Positions 10,001 through 17,533 of a stretch of 64,000 bases of DNA are shown here, piece by piece (positions within the stretch are counted from its first letter, which is position 1; the number at the start of each line of letters is the position of its first letter). The translations under genes were made by a program, and so were the position numbers. The stretch is from contig NC_019675.1 in assembly GCF_000316515.1 (NCBI RefSeq), positions 2,629,964-2,693,963 on the forward strand. The letters run 5' to 3'. Source of the DNA: Cyanobium gracile PCC 6307 (lineage in GTDB: Bacteria > Cyanobacteriota > Cyanobacteriia > PCC-6307 > Cyanobiaceae). Below the pieces are notes generated by a model. It saw nothing but the letters and a program-made list of their open reading frames with translations. It was not told the DNA's origin and made no database searches.

Positions 10001-10167
10001 TCATCCAGCCAGGCGCCCAGATCGTCGACGCTGAGGGACAGGGGATGGTCGGGAACGGTGCGCAGGGGCGCCACCGGAGTGGCGACCCTCCAGGTGTCGG
10101 CCCAGAGCAGCAGCCGGCCCCCGGGCCCTTCCGGCGGAAACAGCCAGGTGGCATGCAGCAGGCTCAT
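7069..10167 (-). CDS. SNF2-family DEAD/DEAH-box helicase
   Basis: This 1032-residue protein has a bacterial-type N-terminal half (SNF2-associated, DUF3670-like) and a C-terminal SNF2 ATPase. Helicase motifs are clear: motif I ADDMGLGKT, motif II VIDEAQ, motif III LTGTPVENR, then motifs V-VI SLKAGGVGLNLTRASHV and QATDRAYRIGQ. These ATP-driven DNA translocases remodel protein-DNA complexes. The bacterial HelZ-like members often pair with SWIM proteins, and one lies downstream here. The start overlaps the stop of a small upstream membrane-protein gene by four bases (ATGA), implying coupling. The end lies 22 bp from the convergent desaturase gene. Confidence 0.93.
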   Translation of the reverse strand: MSLLHATWLFPPEGPGGRLLLWADTWRVATPVAPLRTVPDHPLSLSVDDLGAWLDDHGLWSEAFRPAEAQLTLPSRSQGARGRRKAASEGLAAWSGLPLQAGEPIPKEVQWWPWRVEGLALDPAGAGEWLAGLPLSGDDPGLADDLRWWSHLERWALSLIARGRWLPQVEEERARWLPLLNREGDRRRLEELAIRLPQVATCAMAPGAPGEGGLACRRPGSGRLRVASLLEALLDGQLRTGFRPPTEGLDPLLVAWQKALGPGPGRLELDEEERERLAVATHHWREAVAGRVAPARACLELFTPEEGEELWELRFSLQAEADPSLRVPARTVWNAGDGRLQLGEVEVAEPGQLLLEGMGRALQVFEPIGRGLDAAAPETMQLTPAEAFVLVRTAATQLRDVGVGVVLPASLSGGLASRLGLAIEAELPDRSRGFSLGESLQWKWELMIGGVTLNLKDLERLSSKRSPLVQHKGAWIELRPSDLRNAERFCAADPNLSLDDALRLTASDGDTLMRLPVHRFNAGPRLSAVLEQYHQQKAPDPLPAPEGFAGQLRPYQERGLGWLAFLHRFDQGACLADDMGLGKTVQLLAFLQHLKVEQELKRPVLLVAPTSVLTNWKREAAAFTPDLEVREHYGPRRPSTPEKLAKALDGVDLVLTSYGLLQRDSELLESIDWQGVVIDEAQAIKNPAAKQSQAARDLGRPGKLGRFRIALTGTPVENRVSELWALMDFLNPRVLGEEGFFRQRYRLPIERYGDMSSLRDLKARVGPFILRRLKTDRSIISDLPEKVELREWVGLSAEQAKLYRKTVDESLEAIARAPLGQRHGQVLALLTRLKQICNHPALALKESAVDNGFAGRSAKLLRLEEILEEVIEAGDRALLFTQFAEWGHLLKAYLEQRWRQDVPFLHGGSSKTDRQAMVDRFQEDPRGPQLFLLSLKAGGVGLNLTRASHVFHIDRWWNPAVENQATDRAYRIGQTNRVLVHKFITSGSVEEKIDRMIEEKSRLAADIVGSGEEWLGGLEVSQLRDLVALEES

Positions 10168-10613
10168 GGCCGCAGGGCCGGCAGGAGCCGCTGGGCGGCC
10201 TGCAGCAGCAGGGCGCTGCCGATCAGGGGCAGCCAGAGCGGCAGCCAGCCGCGCAGCAGCTCGAGGATTCCGCCGACCGCCCCACTGGCCAGGGGCTGGT
10301 GCAGAAGGGAATGGATCGCCGGGACCGGCAGGCCCAGGGGGGTGACCGCCACGGGCCCCCCGAGGCTGCGGATGCCGCAGACCGCCCCCACCAGGCCGGC
10401 GGCCAGGTGGTCGTCATCCGGATCGACGCGCTGGAGGTGGAAGGCCAGCAGGCCGTAGAAGAAGCCGCAGCCCGCCGATCGCAGCCCACTCTCCAGGCCG
10501 GCCGGCAGGCCGATCAGGGAGGCGGCGAGTCCGCCCAGCAGCGCCCACGACAGGGACTGCAGCCGCAGACGGGCACGGGAATCGTCGGACGCCTGGGTCA
10601 ACGGCAAGGCCAT
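10164..10613 (-). CDS. Small hypothetical membrane protein
   Basis: I do not recognise a family for this 149-residue protein. After a charged N-terminus (about 1-20) there are hydrophobic stretches SWALLGGLAASLIGLPAG (about 21-38), an Ala/Gly-rich segment around CGFFYGLLAF, and C-terminal WLPLWLPLIGSALLLQAAQ, suggesting three to four membrane passes. Its stop overlaps the helicase start in an ATGA arrangement, so it is the first gene of the helicase transcript. I chose ATG 10613 because the upstream in-frame extension runs through promoter-like, non-conserved sequence. The bioinformatic call is hypothetical only. Confidence 0.55.
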   Translation of the reverse strand: MALPLTQASDDSRARLRLQSLSWALLGGLAASLIGLPAGLESGLRSAGCGFFYGLLAFHLQRVDPDDDHLAAGLVGAVCGIRSLGGPVAVTPLGLPVPAIHSLLHQPLASGAVGGILELLRGWLPLWLPLIGSALLLQAAQRLLPALRP

Positions 10614-10854
10614 GGCGATGGCCCGATCATGCCTGGCCACCGGCAGGCTTACATTATTCAGGTGCGCTGACCAGTGCAGAGGGTCAGGCAGCCCATCGCC
10701 TCTCCAGCAGCTCTCCAGAACGCCTCTCCAGCCCTGCCGCTCAGCCACGGCCACCGACCGCTGTTGCCGTCACGGCCTTCCGGTGTTTGTCTGATTCCAG
10801 TCACGCTTCACTGCTGCCGGGCAGGGAACGGACCCCCCCACGGTTGGCCACCCC

Positions 10855-12663
10855 TTGAGCGCCGCCCATCCGCCACCGCACGCCTCCGATGCCCACCAGG
10901 CCCGGCGCGCGCTGCCGGAGATGCTGCAGATCGCCACCGCCATCAGCGGTGCGGTCAACCTGCCGGCCCTGCTGCGGCAGATCCTTTCCAGCTCAAGGGA
11001 TCTCACCTTGAGCGACGCCGGCAGCATCTACCTGGTGGAGGAGGCGAAGGGGGAGAAGCGGCTCTGGTTCACCGCTTTCCAGAACAGCTCCCTGGCCGCC
11101 GGCGACACCGGCATCGACGCCAGCCTGCTCGATGAGCGCTTCCCGATCACCCCCGAGCGACTGGTGGGCTGGACGGCGCTGCATGGCGAGGTGCTCAACC
11201 TGCCCGACGTCTACGCGATCCCCGCCGACCGTCCCTACTGCTTCGACGCCGAACTGGATCGCCGCATGGGCTACCGGGCGGTGTCGATGCTGGTGGTCCC
11301 GCTGCGGACCATGGCCGGGGAGGTGGTGGGGGTGATGCAGCTGATCAACCGCAAACGGGAGGCGGGCTCGGTGCTCACCCCCGAGTCGGCCCCCTCGCTG
11401 GTGCGCCCCTACGACGCCGGCGACCAGCAGCTGATCGAGGCTCTGGCGGCCCTGGCGGCCGTCTGCGTCGAGCGCACCCAGGCCCTGGAGGGTCAGCAGC
11501 GGCAGATCGATTCGATGATCGCCCTGCTGGCGGGAGCGATCGATGCCCGCAGTTCCCACACCGGCCGCCACTGTTCCCGGGTGCCGCAGCTGGCGCTGCT
11601 GCTGGCGGAAGCGGCGGAGGCCACCGAGGAGGGGCCGCTGGCCCCCTTCCGCTTCCAGGGGGAGGCGGAGCGGCGGGAGTTCCGCACGGCGGCCTGGCTG
11701 CACGACTGCGGCAAGATCGTGACCCCCGAGGCGGTGGTGGAGAAGGCCACCAAGCTGGACGCCCCCGTCAACCGGCTGCACGAGATCCGCACCCGCTTCG
11801 AGGTGCTGCTCCGGGACGGGCGCATCGCCCTGCTGGAGGGTCTGCTGGCGGGCGGTGATCCGGACGCCCTGCAGCGGGACTACGCCCGGCTGGAGCAGGA
11901 GCTGCAGGCGGATTTCGCCTGCGTGGCCCGCTGCAACCTGGGCAGCGAAGGCACCGACCTGGAGGAACTCGCCCAGCTCCGCCGGCTGGCGGAACGCACG
12001 TGGTGGCGCCACTTCGACGACAGGATCGGCCTGGGCTGGGAGGAGCAGACCCGGTATGGCGGGCCGCCGCCGCCCCTGCCCGCCCGGGAAACCCTGCTCA
12101 GCGACGCCCCCCACCACCGCATCCCCCGGCCGGCCGAGGAGGTGCCGGAAGCCCGCTGGGGCTTCAACCTGGCGGTGCCGGAGCTGCTCTACAACCGCGG
12201 CGAGCTCCACAACCTCTCGGTGGCCAGGGGCACCCTCACCGCGGAGGAGATCTACAAGATCCGCGAGCACATGATCCACACGATCGTGATGCTGGAGAGC
12301 ATGGCCTTTCCGCCCTCCCTGGCCCGCGTCGCGGAGATCGCGGGGGGGCACCACGAAACCCTCGACGGCCGCGGCTACCCGAGGGGACTGACGGCGGAGC
12401 AACTGTCGATCCCGGCCCGGATTCTGGCGATTACCGACATCTTCGAAGCGCTCACCGCGGCTGATCGCCCCTACAAGCAAGGCATGCCCCTGTCCCAGTC
12501 GCTGGGGATCCTGGCCAATCTGCGGGACCGTGGCCGCATCGATGCGGACCTGTTCGATCTCTTCCTGCGTTCCGGGGTCTACCTCACCTATGCGGAGCGC
12601 TTCATGGCCGCCGACCAGATCGATGCGGTGGATCTGGACGCCCTGCTGGGGCCCCAGGCCTGA
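10855..12663 (+). CDS. GAF/HD-GYP domain phosphohydrolase (putative c-di-GMP phosphodiesterase)
   Basis: This 602-residue cytoplasmic protein has an N-terminal GAF sensor (about 20-205) and a C-terminal HD-GYP domain (about 215-590). HD-GYP signatures: SHTGRHCSRV, HDCGK (H283-D284), the helix LTAEEIYKIREHMIH, HHETLDGRGYP (499-509) and ITDIFEALTAADRPYK. Such enzymes hydrolyse cyclic di-GMP. About 150 extra residues separate the HDCGK half from the GYP half (about 303-455). A similar insertion with VNRLHEIRTRFEVLL occurs in a known GAF-HD-GYP subfamily, so it is not a fusion artefact. The start is TTG (MSAAHPPP); no better in-frame start precedes it. The divergent region upstream (10614-10854) holds the presumed promoter. 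A PilZ effector gene at 3.5 kb could read the same messenger. Confidence 0.88.
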   Translation: MSAAHPPPHASDAHQARRALPEMLQIATAISGAVNLPALLRQILSSSRDLTLSDAGSIYLVEEAKGEKRLWFTAFQNSSLAAGDTGIDASLLDERFPITPERLVGWTALHGEVLNLPDVYAIPADRPYCFDAELDRRMGYRAVSMLVVPLRTMAGEVVGVMQLINRKREAGSVLTPESAPSLVRPYDAGDQQLIEALAALAAVCVERTQALEGQQRQIDSMIALLAGAIDARSSHTGRHCSRVPQLALLLAEAAEATEEGPLAPFRFQGEAERREFRTAAWLHDCGKIVTPEAVVEKATKLDAPVNRLHEIRTRFEVLLRDGRIALLEGLLAGGDPDALQRDYARLEQELQADFACVARCNLGSEGTDLEELAQLRRLAERTWWRHFDDRIGLGWEEQTRYGGPPPPLPARETLLSDAPHHRIPRPAEEVPEARWGFNLAVPELLYNRGELHNLSVARGTLTAEEIYKIREHMIHTIVMLESMAFPPSLARVAEIAGGHHETLDGRGYPRGLTAEQLSIPARILAITDIFEALTAADRPYKQGMPLSQSLGILANLRDRGRIDADLFDLFLRSGVYLTYAERFMAADQIDAVDLDALLGPQA

Positions 12664-12922
12664 TCAACCCCATCCCAACGTCATCCAGGACCTGCTGGGC
12701 GAGCTGCGCTCCTGCTTCGCGGGGGTTCGGGGGGTCGGGCGGGCGGCGACTCCGACATGGTGATCGGCCTGCACCAGGCCTCACCTGCGACATCGGCGCC
12801 AAGTTCAGCCAGATCAGCGTCCAGCTGACGCTGATGGAGCACGACTGAGGCCGGCGGGGCGACCCCGGGCCCCCGCGCTGGGCGATCATGCCTGTCCCAG
12901 GACCTTTCCCTGCGTTGTCGTG
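12664..12922. other. Intergenic region with a possible decayed reading frame upstream of alaS
   Basis: This 259 bp gap separates the HD-GYP gene from alaS. Two short coding-like pieces in different plus-strand frames lie end to end: [11 protein letters not shown] near 12748-12780 and [20 protein letters not shown], ending at the TGA at 12846-12848. They may be remnants of one small gene joined by a frameshift. No start, ribosome site or recognised family supports this, so it is only a possibility. The remaining bases before the alaS ATG hold its leader. Confidence 0.2.
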
Positions 12923-15604
12923 ATGGCTGCCGATTCCACCCGCCCCAGGCCCCGCAGCGGGGCCGAGATCCGGGAGGCCTTCCTGGCGTTCTATGAGCAG
13001 CGGGGGCACCGGCGGATGGCCAGCGCCTCCCTGGTGCCCGACGACCCCACGGTGCTGCTCACCATCGCCGGCATGCTGCCGTTCAAGCCGGTGTTCCTCG
13101 GCCAGGCCCCGCCGCCGGGGCCCCGGGCCACCAGCAGCCAGAAGTGCATCCGCACCAACGACATCGAGAACGTGGGCCGCACCGCCCGGCACCACACCTT
13201 CTTCGAGATGCTGGGGAACTTCTCCTTCGGCGACTACTTCAAGGAGGAGGCGATCGCCTGGGCCTGGGAGCTCACCACGGAAGTGTTCGGCCTCGACCCC
13301 GCCCACCTGGTGGTCAGCGTCTTCCGGGAGGACGACGAGGCCGCCGCCATCTGGCGTGACGCCGTGGGGGTGGATCCGAAGCGGATCATCCGCATGGACG
13401 AGGCCGACAACTTCTGGGCCTCCGGCCCCACCGGCCCCTGTGGCCCCTGCTCGGAGATCTACTACGACTTCCACCCGGAACGGGGCGACGACGGCATCGA
13501 CCTGGAGGACGACGGCCGCTTCATCGAGTTCTACAACCTGGTGTTCATGCAGTACAACCGCGACGCGGCCGGCACGCTCACGCCCCTGGCCCGGCGCAGC
13601 ATCGACACCGGCATGGGCCTGGAGCGCATGGCCCAGATCCTGCAGCAGGTGCCGAACAACTACGAGACCGACCTCATCTATCCGCTGCTGGAAGCCGCCG
13701 CCGCCCTGGCGGGGCTCGATTACCGCGCCCTCGACGCCCGCGCCCAGACCTCCCTCAAGGTGATCGGCGACCACAGCCGGGCCATCACCCAGCTGATCGC
13801 CGACGGCGTCACCGCCTCCAACCTGGGCCGGGGCTACGTGCTGCGCCGCCTGCTGCGCCGGGTGGTGCGCCACGGCCGGCTGCTGGGCATCGACCGTCCC
13901 TTCCTGGCGGCGATGGGGGAAGCGGCGATCGAGCTGATGGCCCCGGCCCACCCCCGGCTGCCGGAGCGCCGCGAGGTGATCTTGGCCGAGCTGGAGCGGG
14001 AGGAGGCCCGCTTCCTGGACACCCTGGAGCGGGGCGAGAAGCTGCTGGCCGAGGTGCTCGCCGCCCGCCCAGAGCGCATCAGCGGCGACGCGGCCTTCGA
14101 GCTCTACGACACCTACGGCTTCCCGCTGGAGCTCACCGCGGAGATCGCCGAGGAGCACGGCCTGACGGTGGATCTGGACGGCTTCGAGGCGGCCATGGAG
14201 CGCCAGCGGCAGCGGGCCAAGGCGGCCGCCGTGAGCATCGACCTCACCCTGCAGGGGGCGATCGAGCAGGTGGCCGGCGCCCTTGCGCCCACTGACTTCC
14301 GCGGCTACGAGGCCCTCGACCAGGCGGCCTGCGTGCTGGCCCTGGTGGTGAACGGCGAACCGGCCACCGCGGCCGCCGCCGGCGATGCGGTGCAGATCGT
14401 TCTCGACAGCACCCCCTTCTACGGGGAATCGGGCGGCCAGGTGGGTGATCGGGGCGTGCTGCTGGCCGGGGAGGCGGCCGCGGGGGTCGGGGCCGGCCTG
14501 ATCGTGGCCATCGAGGCGGTGAGCCGCAACCGCAGTGTGTTCGTGCACAGCGGCCGGATCGAGCGCGGCCGTCTGACGGTGGGCGATGTGGTGCAGGCCC
14601 GGGTGGATCGCAGCTGCCGCCGCCGCGCCCAGGCCCACCACACCGCCACCCACCTGCTGCAGGCGGCCCTGAAGCAGGTGGTGGATGACGGGGTCTCCCA
14701 GGCGGGTTCCCTGGTGGACTTCGACCGGCTGCGCTTCGACTTCCACTGCCCCCGGGCCCTGACCCCGGACGAGCTGGAGCAGATCGAGGACCTGGTCAAC
14801 GGCTGGATCGCCGAGGCCCACCCCCTGGAGGTGGCGGAGATGGCCCTGGAGCGGGCCCGGGCCGCCGGCGCCGTGGCCATGTTCGGTGAGAAGTACGGCG
14901 AGGTCGTGCGGGTGGTGGACGTGCCCGGCGTCTCGATGGAGCTCTGCGGTGGCACCCACGTGGCCAACACCGCCGAGATCGGTCTGTTCCGGATCGTCAC
15001 CGAGACGGGGGTGGCGGCGGGCATCCGCCGCATCGAGGCCGTGGCGGGTCCCGCCCTGCTCCCCTACCTGCGGGAGCGTGACCGGGTGGTGCGGGAGCTG
15101 GCCGACCGCTTCAAGGCCCAGCCCGGCGAGATCCTCGAGCGTGTGGCCCTCCAGGGCGAGGAGCTGCGGGCCACCCTCAAGGAGCTGGCGGCGGCGCGGG
15201 GGGCCCTGGCGGCGGCCAAGGCCGGTGCTCTGGCGGAGCGGGCCGAGGCGATCGGGCCCCATCGGCTGCTGGTGGAGCGCCTCGATGGCGTGGATGGCGC
15301 CGGCCTCCAGGAGGCCGCCCAGCGCCTGCAGCAGCAGCTCGGGGAGGGGGCGGCGGTGGTGCTCGGCGGCCTGCCGGACCCGGCGGATCTTGGCAAGGTG
15401 ATCCTGGTGGCGGCCTTCGGCCCCGCGGTGGTGGCCGCCGGCGTCAAGGCGGGGCCCTTCATCGGCGGCATCGCCCGGCTCTGCGGCGGTGGCGGCGGCG
15501 GCCGGCCCCAGCTGGCCCAGGCGGGGGGACGGGACGGCGCCGCCCTCGATGGGGCTCTGGCTGAGGCCCGCCGGCAGCTGGCGGCCCAGCTGGGCAGCGC
15601 CTGA
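12923..15604 (+). CDS. alaS: Alanyl-tRNA synthetase
   Basis: This class II synthetase of 893 residues is the usual size. Landmarks in order: the N-terminal [16 protein letters not shown], motif 1 region with [13 protein letters not shown], motif 2 [19 protein letters not shown], the catalytic-domain [18 protein letters not shown], the editing-domain zinc motif [12 protein letters not shown] with [10 protein letters not shown], and the Gly-rich C-Ala domain ([15 protein letters not shown]). It charges tRNA-Ala and clears mischarged Ser/Gly. I prefer the ATG at 12923; an in-frame GTG directly before it (12920) is a possible alternative. The stop lies three bases from the convergent TpsB gene end. 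Confidence 0.97.
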   Translation: MAADSTRPRPRSGAEIREAFLAFYEQRGHRRMASASLVPDDPTVLLTIAGMLPFKPVFLGQAPPPGPRATSSQKCIRTNDIENVGRTARHHTFFEMLGNFSFGDYFKEEAIAWAWELTTEVFGLDPAHLVVSVFREDDEAAAIWRDAVGVDPKRIIRMDEADNFWASGPTGPCGPCSEIYYDFHPERGDDGIDLEDDGRFIEFYNLVFMQYNRDAAGTLTPLARRSIDTGMGLERMAQILQQVPNNYETDLIYPLLEAAAALAGLDYRALDARAQTSLKVIGDHSRAITQLIADGVTASNLGRGYVLRRLLRRVVRHGRLLGIDRPFLAAMGEAAIELMAPAHPRLPERREVILAELEREEARFLDTLERGEKLLAEVLAARPERISGDAAFELYDTYGFPLELTAEIAEEHGLTVDLDGFEAAMERQRQRAKAAAVSIDLTLQGAIEQVAGALAPTDFRGYEALDQAACVLALVVNGEPATAAAAGDAVQIVLDSTPFYGESGGQVGDRGVLLAGEAAAGVGAGLIVAIEAVSRNRSVFVHSGRIERGRLTVGDVVQARVDRSCRRRAQAHHTATHLLQAALKQVVDDGVSQAGSLVDFDRLRFDFHCPRALTPDELEQIEDLVNGWIAEAHPLEVAEMALERARAAGAVAMFGEKYGEVVRVVDVPGVSMELCGGTHVANTAEIGLFRIVTETGVAAGIRRIEAVAGPALLPYLRERDRVVRELADRFKAQPGEILERVALQGEELRATLKELAAARGALAAAKAGALAERAEAIGPHRLLVERLDGVDGAGLQEAAQRLQQQLGEGAAVVLGGLPDPADLGKVILVAAFGPAVVAAGVKAGPFIGGIARLCGGGGGGRPQLAQAGGRDGAALDGALAEARRQLAAQLGSA

Positions 15605-15607
15605 GGT

Positions 15608-17335
15608 TCAGAAGCGGTAGTTGACCCGGGTGTAGAGGCCCTGGCCCAGCAGCCAGTCGTTCCAGGGGCCCAGGTTGTCGGTGGTGGAGAAAGGCTGGGC
15701 CCAGCCCAGCTCCACCGACCAGTGGTTGCTGGCCAGCCAGCGCAGCAGCAGCCCGCCGGAGCCCACCGTGTCGCCGAAGGAGCCACCGCTGAAGCTGGTG
15801 CGGACGCCGCCGGCCCCGATGAAGGGGACCAGCTGGAGGGCGCTGGTCCTGCTGTCCCAGAAGGTCCAGACCGCCTCGGTGCTGGCCAGCCAGCCGCTGT
15901 CGCCGCTGATCAGCTGGCCGGGCAGCCCGCGCAGGCCCACATCGGAGCCGAGGGTGAACTGCATCGAGGAGGTCAGCGGGGCGAAGGCCAGCTGGGCGGC
16001 GGTCCGCAGGTTGACCTGCCAGCGGGGCGAGACCGTCCAGGAGGCGGAGAGGAAGCCGCCGATGGCGGTGGCCCGGCCCGCCGCGATCCCGGCCTCGGCC
16101 AGTTCCTGGCGCTGGACGGCAGGGGTCGCCGCGGCGATGCCCTGCAGCAGGTAGGCGCTGCCGCTCCAGCTGCTGTGGCGGCCGGCGCCGCTGCCGTTGA
16201 CCCCGACCCGCAGGTAGCCGCCGGCGGGGGCGCGGATGCTGGCGGGCACGGAGGCTGGCAGGGCGCTGCCCTGCTCGTAGATGTTGCTGCGGCTGTTGCT
16301 GTAGCCGGCGAAGACGCTCCAGCGCTGGCTGAGGGATTCGCGGAACACCCACTCGAGCTGGGCCAGGGCCTGGTACTGGCTGGTGGAGAACCCGTCGGCC
16401 GGGGCGGGCAGTTCCACCAGGTTGCGGCGACTGAAGCCGATGCCGCCGGTGAGGCTGACGCTGTCGCCCAGGGGGTAGGTGTAGCTGAGGGAGGCGATGG
16501 CGGCGCCCAGTTCGGGGGTGTCGGTGGCATTGAGCTCGCTGTAGATCAGCAGGGTGTCCCCGCGCCGCAGCAGGCTTGGCTTCAGCAGCGTGGTCACGGC
16601 GCGGAACTCCCCCGAGCCGCTGTTGCCGTCATTGCGCAGGGCCAGATCCCCCTGCCAGGGCTCCCTGGACGGCTCCACGGCGACGCGGAACACCCCTTCG
16701 GAGGGATCGCTGCCCAGCCGCGCCAGGGTGCCCCGCACACTGCCGATGCCCGGCTGGCTCTTGAGCAGTTGCAGCTGCAGCTCCACCGTGGACAGCCGCA
16801 GGATCTGGCCCCGCAGGGGCCGCAGCAGCCGGCCGACGCGGCGGTTCAGCCAGGGATCGCTGCCCGTGACCTGGATGCCGACCACACGGCCTTCCACCAC
16901 ATCGAGATAGCCCGGCGCCGGGTCGCTCACCACATAGACCCGGCTGCTGACGTACCCGTCGAAGACGAGCCGGGTGCTGAGGGCCACGGCGCAGGCCTTG
17001 AGCCGCTCAGCGGCGGCGGCGATCCTGCTGCACTCGGCCAGGATCGTGCGCACCTGCTCGGGGCTGTAGAGCGTCAGCCCGCGGATCCCCGGCAGGGGGG
17101 CCTGCGCCTGGGGGCTGGGGAGCTGGGGGGCTGGTTCCGGGGCGGCGGAACCGGCCGGCGGCGCTCCGCCGCCGGCCGGCTGGGGGGCGGGAGTCTCCAG
17201 GGGGCGGACGTCGATCGGAGGGGCCGGCTGGAGTTCGGCGGGAGCGGGCCGATCCAGCGGTTGGGGCGGGCCAGGAAGGCGGATCGGGCCATCCTGCAGG
17301 GGCGGGGCCACCAGCTGGGCGAGAAGGAGGAGCAT
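15608..17335 (-). CDS. TpsB-type outer-membrane transporter (ShlB/FhaC/HecB family)
   Basis: This 575-residue Omp85-superfamily protein is from the two-partner secretion branch. It has a short N-terminal hydrophobic segment, a Pro-rich linker (about 20-85), two POTRA-like domains (about 85-230; RGLTLYSPEQVRTIL, RLVFDGYVSSRVYVVSD) and a 16-strand barrel (about 235-575). Barrel landmarks are the VGLRGLPGQL motif, matching the conserved V-R-G loop-6 region, and a terminal aromatic signature (YTRVNYRF). It would export a TpsA protein across the outer membrane. The divergent neighbour 198 bp away has an exoprotein-like N-terminus and is the likely cargo. The start is uncertain because the signal peptide is short. 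Confidence 0.9.
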   Translation of the reverse strand: MLLLLAQLVAPPLQDGPIRLPGPPQPLDRPAPAELQPAPPIDVRPLETPAPQPAGGGAPPAGSAAPEPAPQLPSPQAQAPLPGIRGLTLYSPEQVRTILAECSRIAAAAERLKACAVALSTRLVFDGYVSSRVYVVSDPAPGYLDVVEGRVVGIQVTGSDPWLNRRVGRLLRPLRGQILRLSTVELQLQLLKSQPGIGSVRGTLARLGSDPSEGVFRVAVEPSREPWQGDLALRNDGNSGSGEFRAVTTLLKPSLLRRGDTLLIYSELNATDTPELGAAIASLSYTYPLGDSVSLTGGIGFSRRNLVELPAPADGFSTSQYQALAQLEWVFRESLSQRWSVFAGYSNSRSNIYEQGSALPASVPASIRAPAGGYLRVGVNGSGAGRHSSWSGSAYLLQGIAAATPAVQRQELAEAGIAAGRATAIGGFLSASWTVSPRWQVNLRTAAQLAFAPLTSSMQFTLGSDVGLRGLPGQLISGDSGWLASTEAVWTFWDSRTSALQLVPFIGAGGVRTSFSGGSFGDTVGSGGLLLRWLASNHWSVELGWAQPFSTTDNLGPWNDWLLGQGLYTRVNYRF

Positions 17336-17533
17336 GCAGGGTGGGCCGAGTTCCCGCTCAGAAAGACAGGCTGGTAGCTTGCTGATGGATCGATGAGATC
17401 AGGCTGAGTACCACCTGGCGCAACACCTGACACGCTCTGAGGCGTGAGTGATGACCCCGCAAGTGACCCTGCAAGTGGTTCAGCCATCGGCGCCTAGGGA
17501 ACTTACCCGCCACATCGGCGAGCGGGCCGAATC
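17336..17533. promoter_or_regulatory. Divergent tpsB/tpsA promoter region
   Basis: This 198 bp spacer lies between the divergent transporter and exoprotein genes and must hold both promoters. A short direct repeat is visible: GCAAGTG occurs at about 17458 and again ten bases later. No clear sigma-70 box pair or known operator was identified by eye. Confidence 0.35.

Noticed and set aside
7450..10458. A long open frame antisense to the SNF2 helicase, and similar long antisense frames elsewhere (for example 897-1631, 12602-15262 and 45307-48204 opposite strand)
   Set aside because: High GC content produces long antisense open frames; these have no recognisable domains, while the opposite strands encode clear conserved proteins.
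11761..12220. Novel inserted domain within HD-GYP (about 150 residues)
   Set aside because: The insertion, with VNRLHEIRTRFEVLL, fits a known GAF-HD-GYP subfamily I recall, so it is described as a feature rather than a finding.
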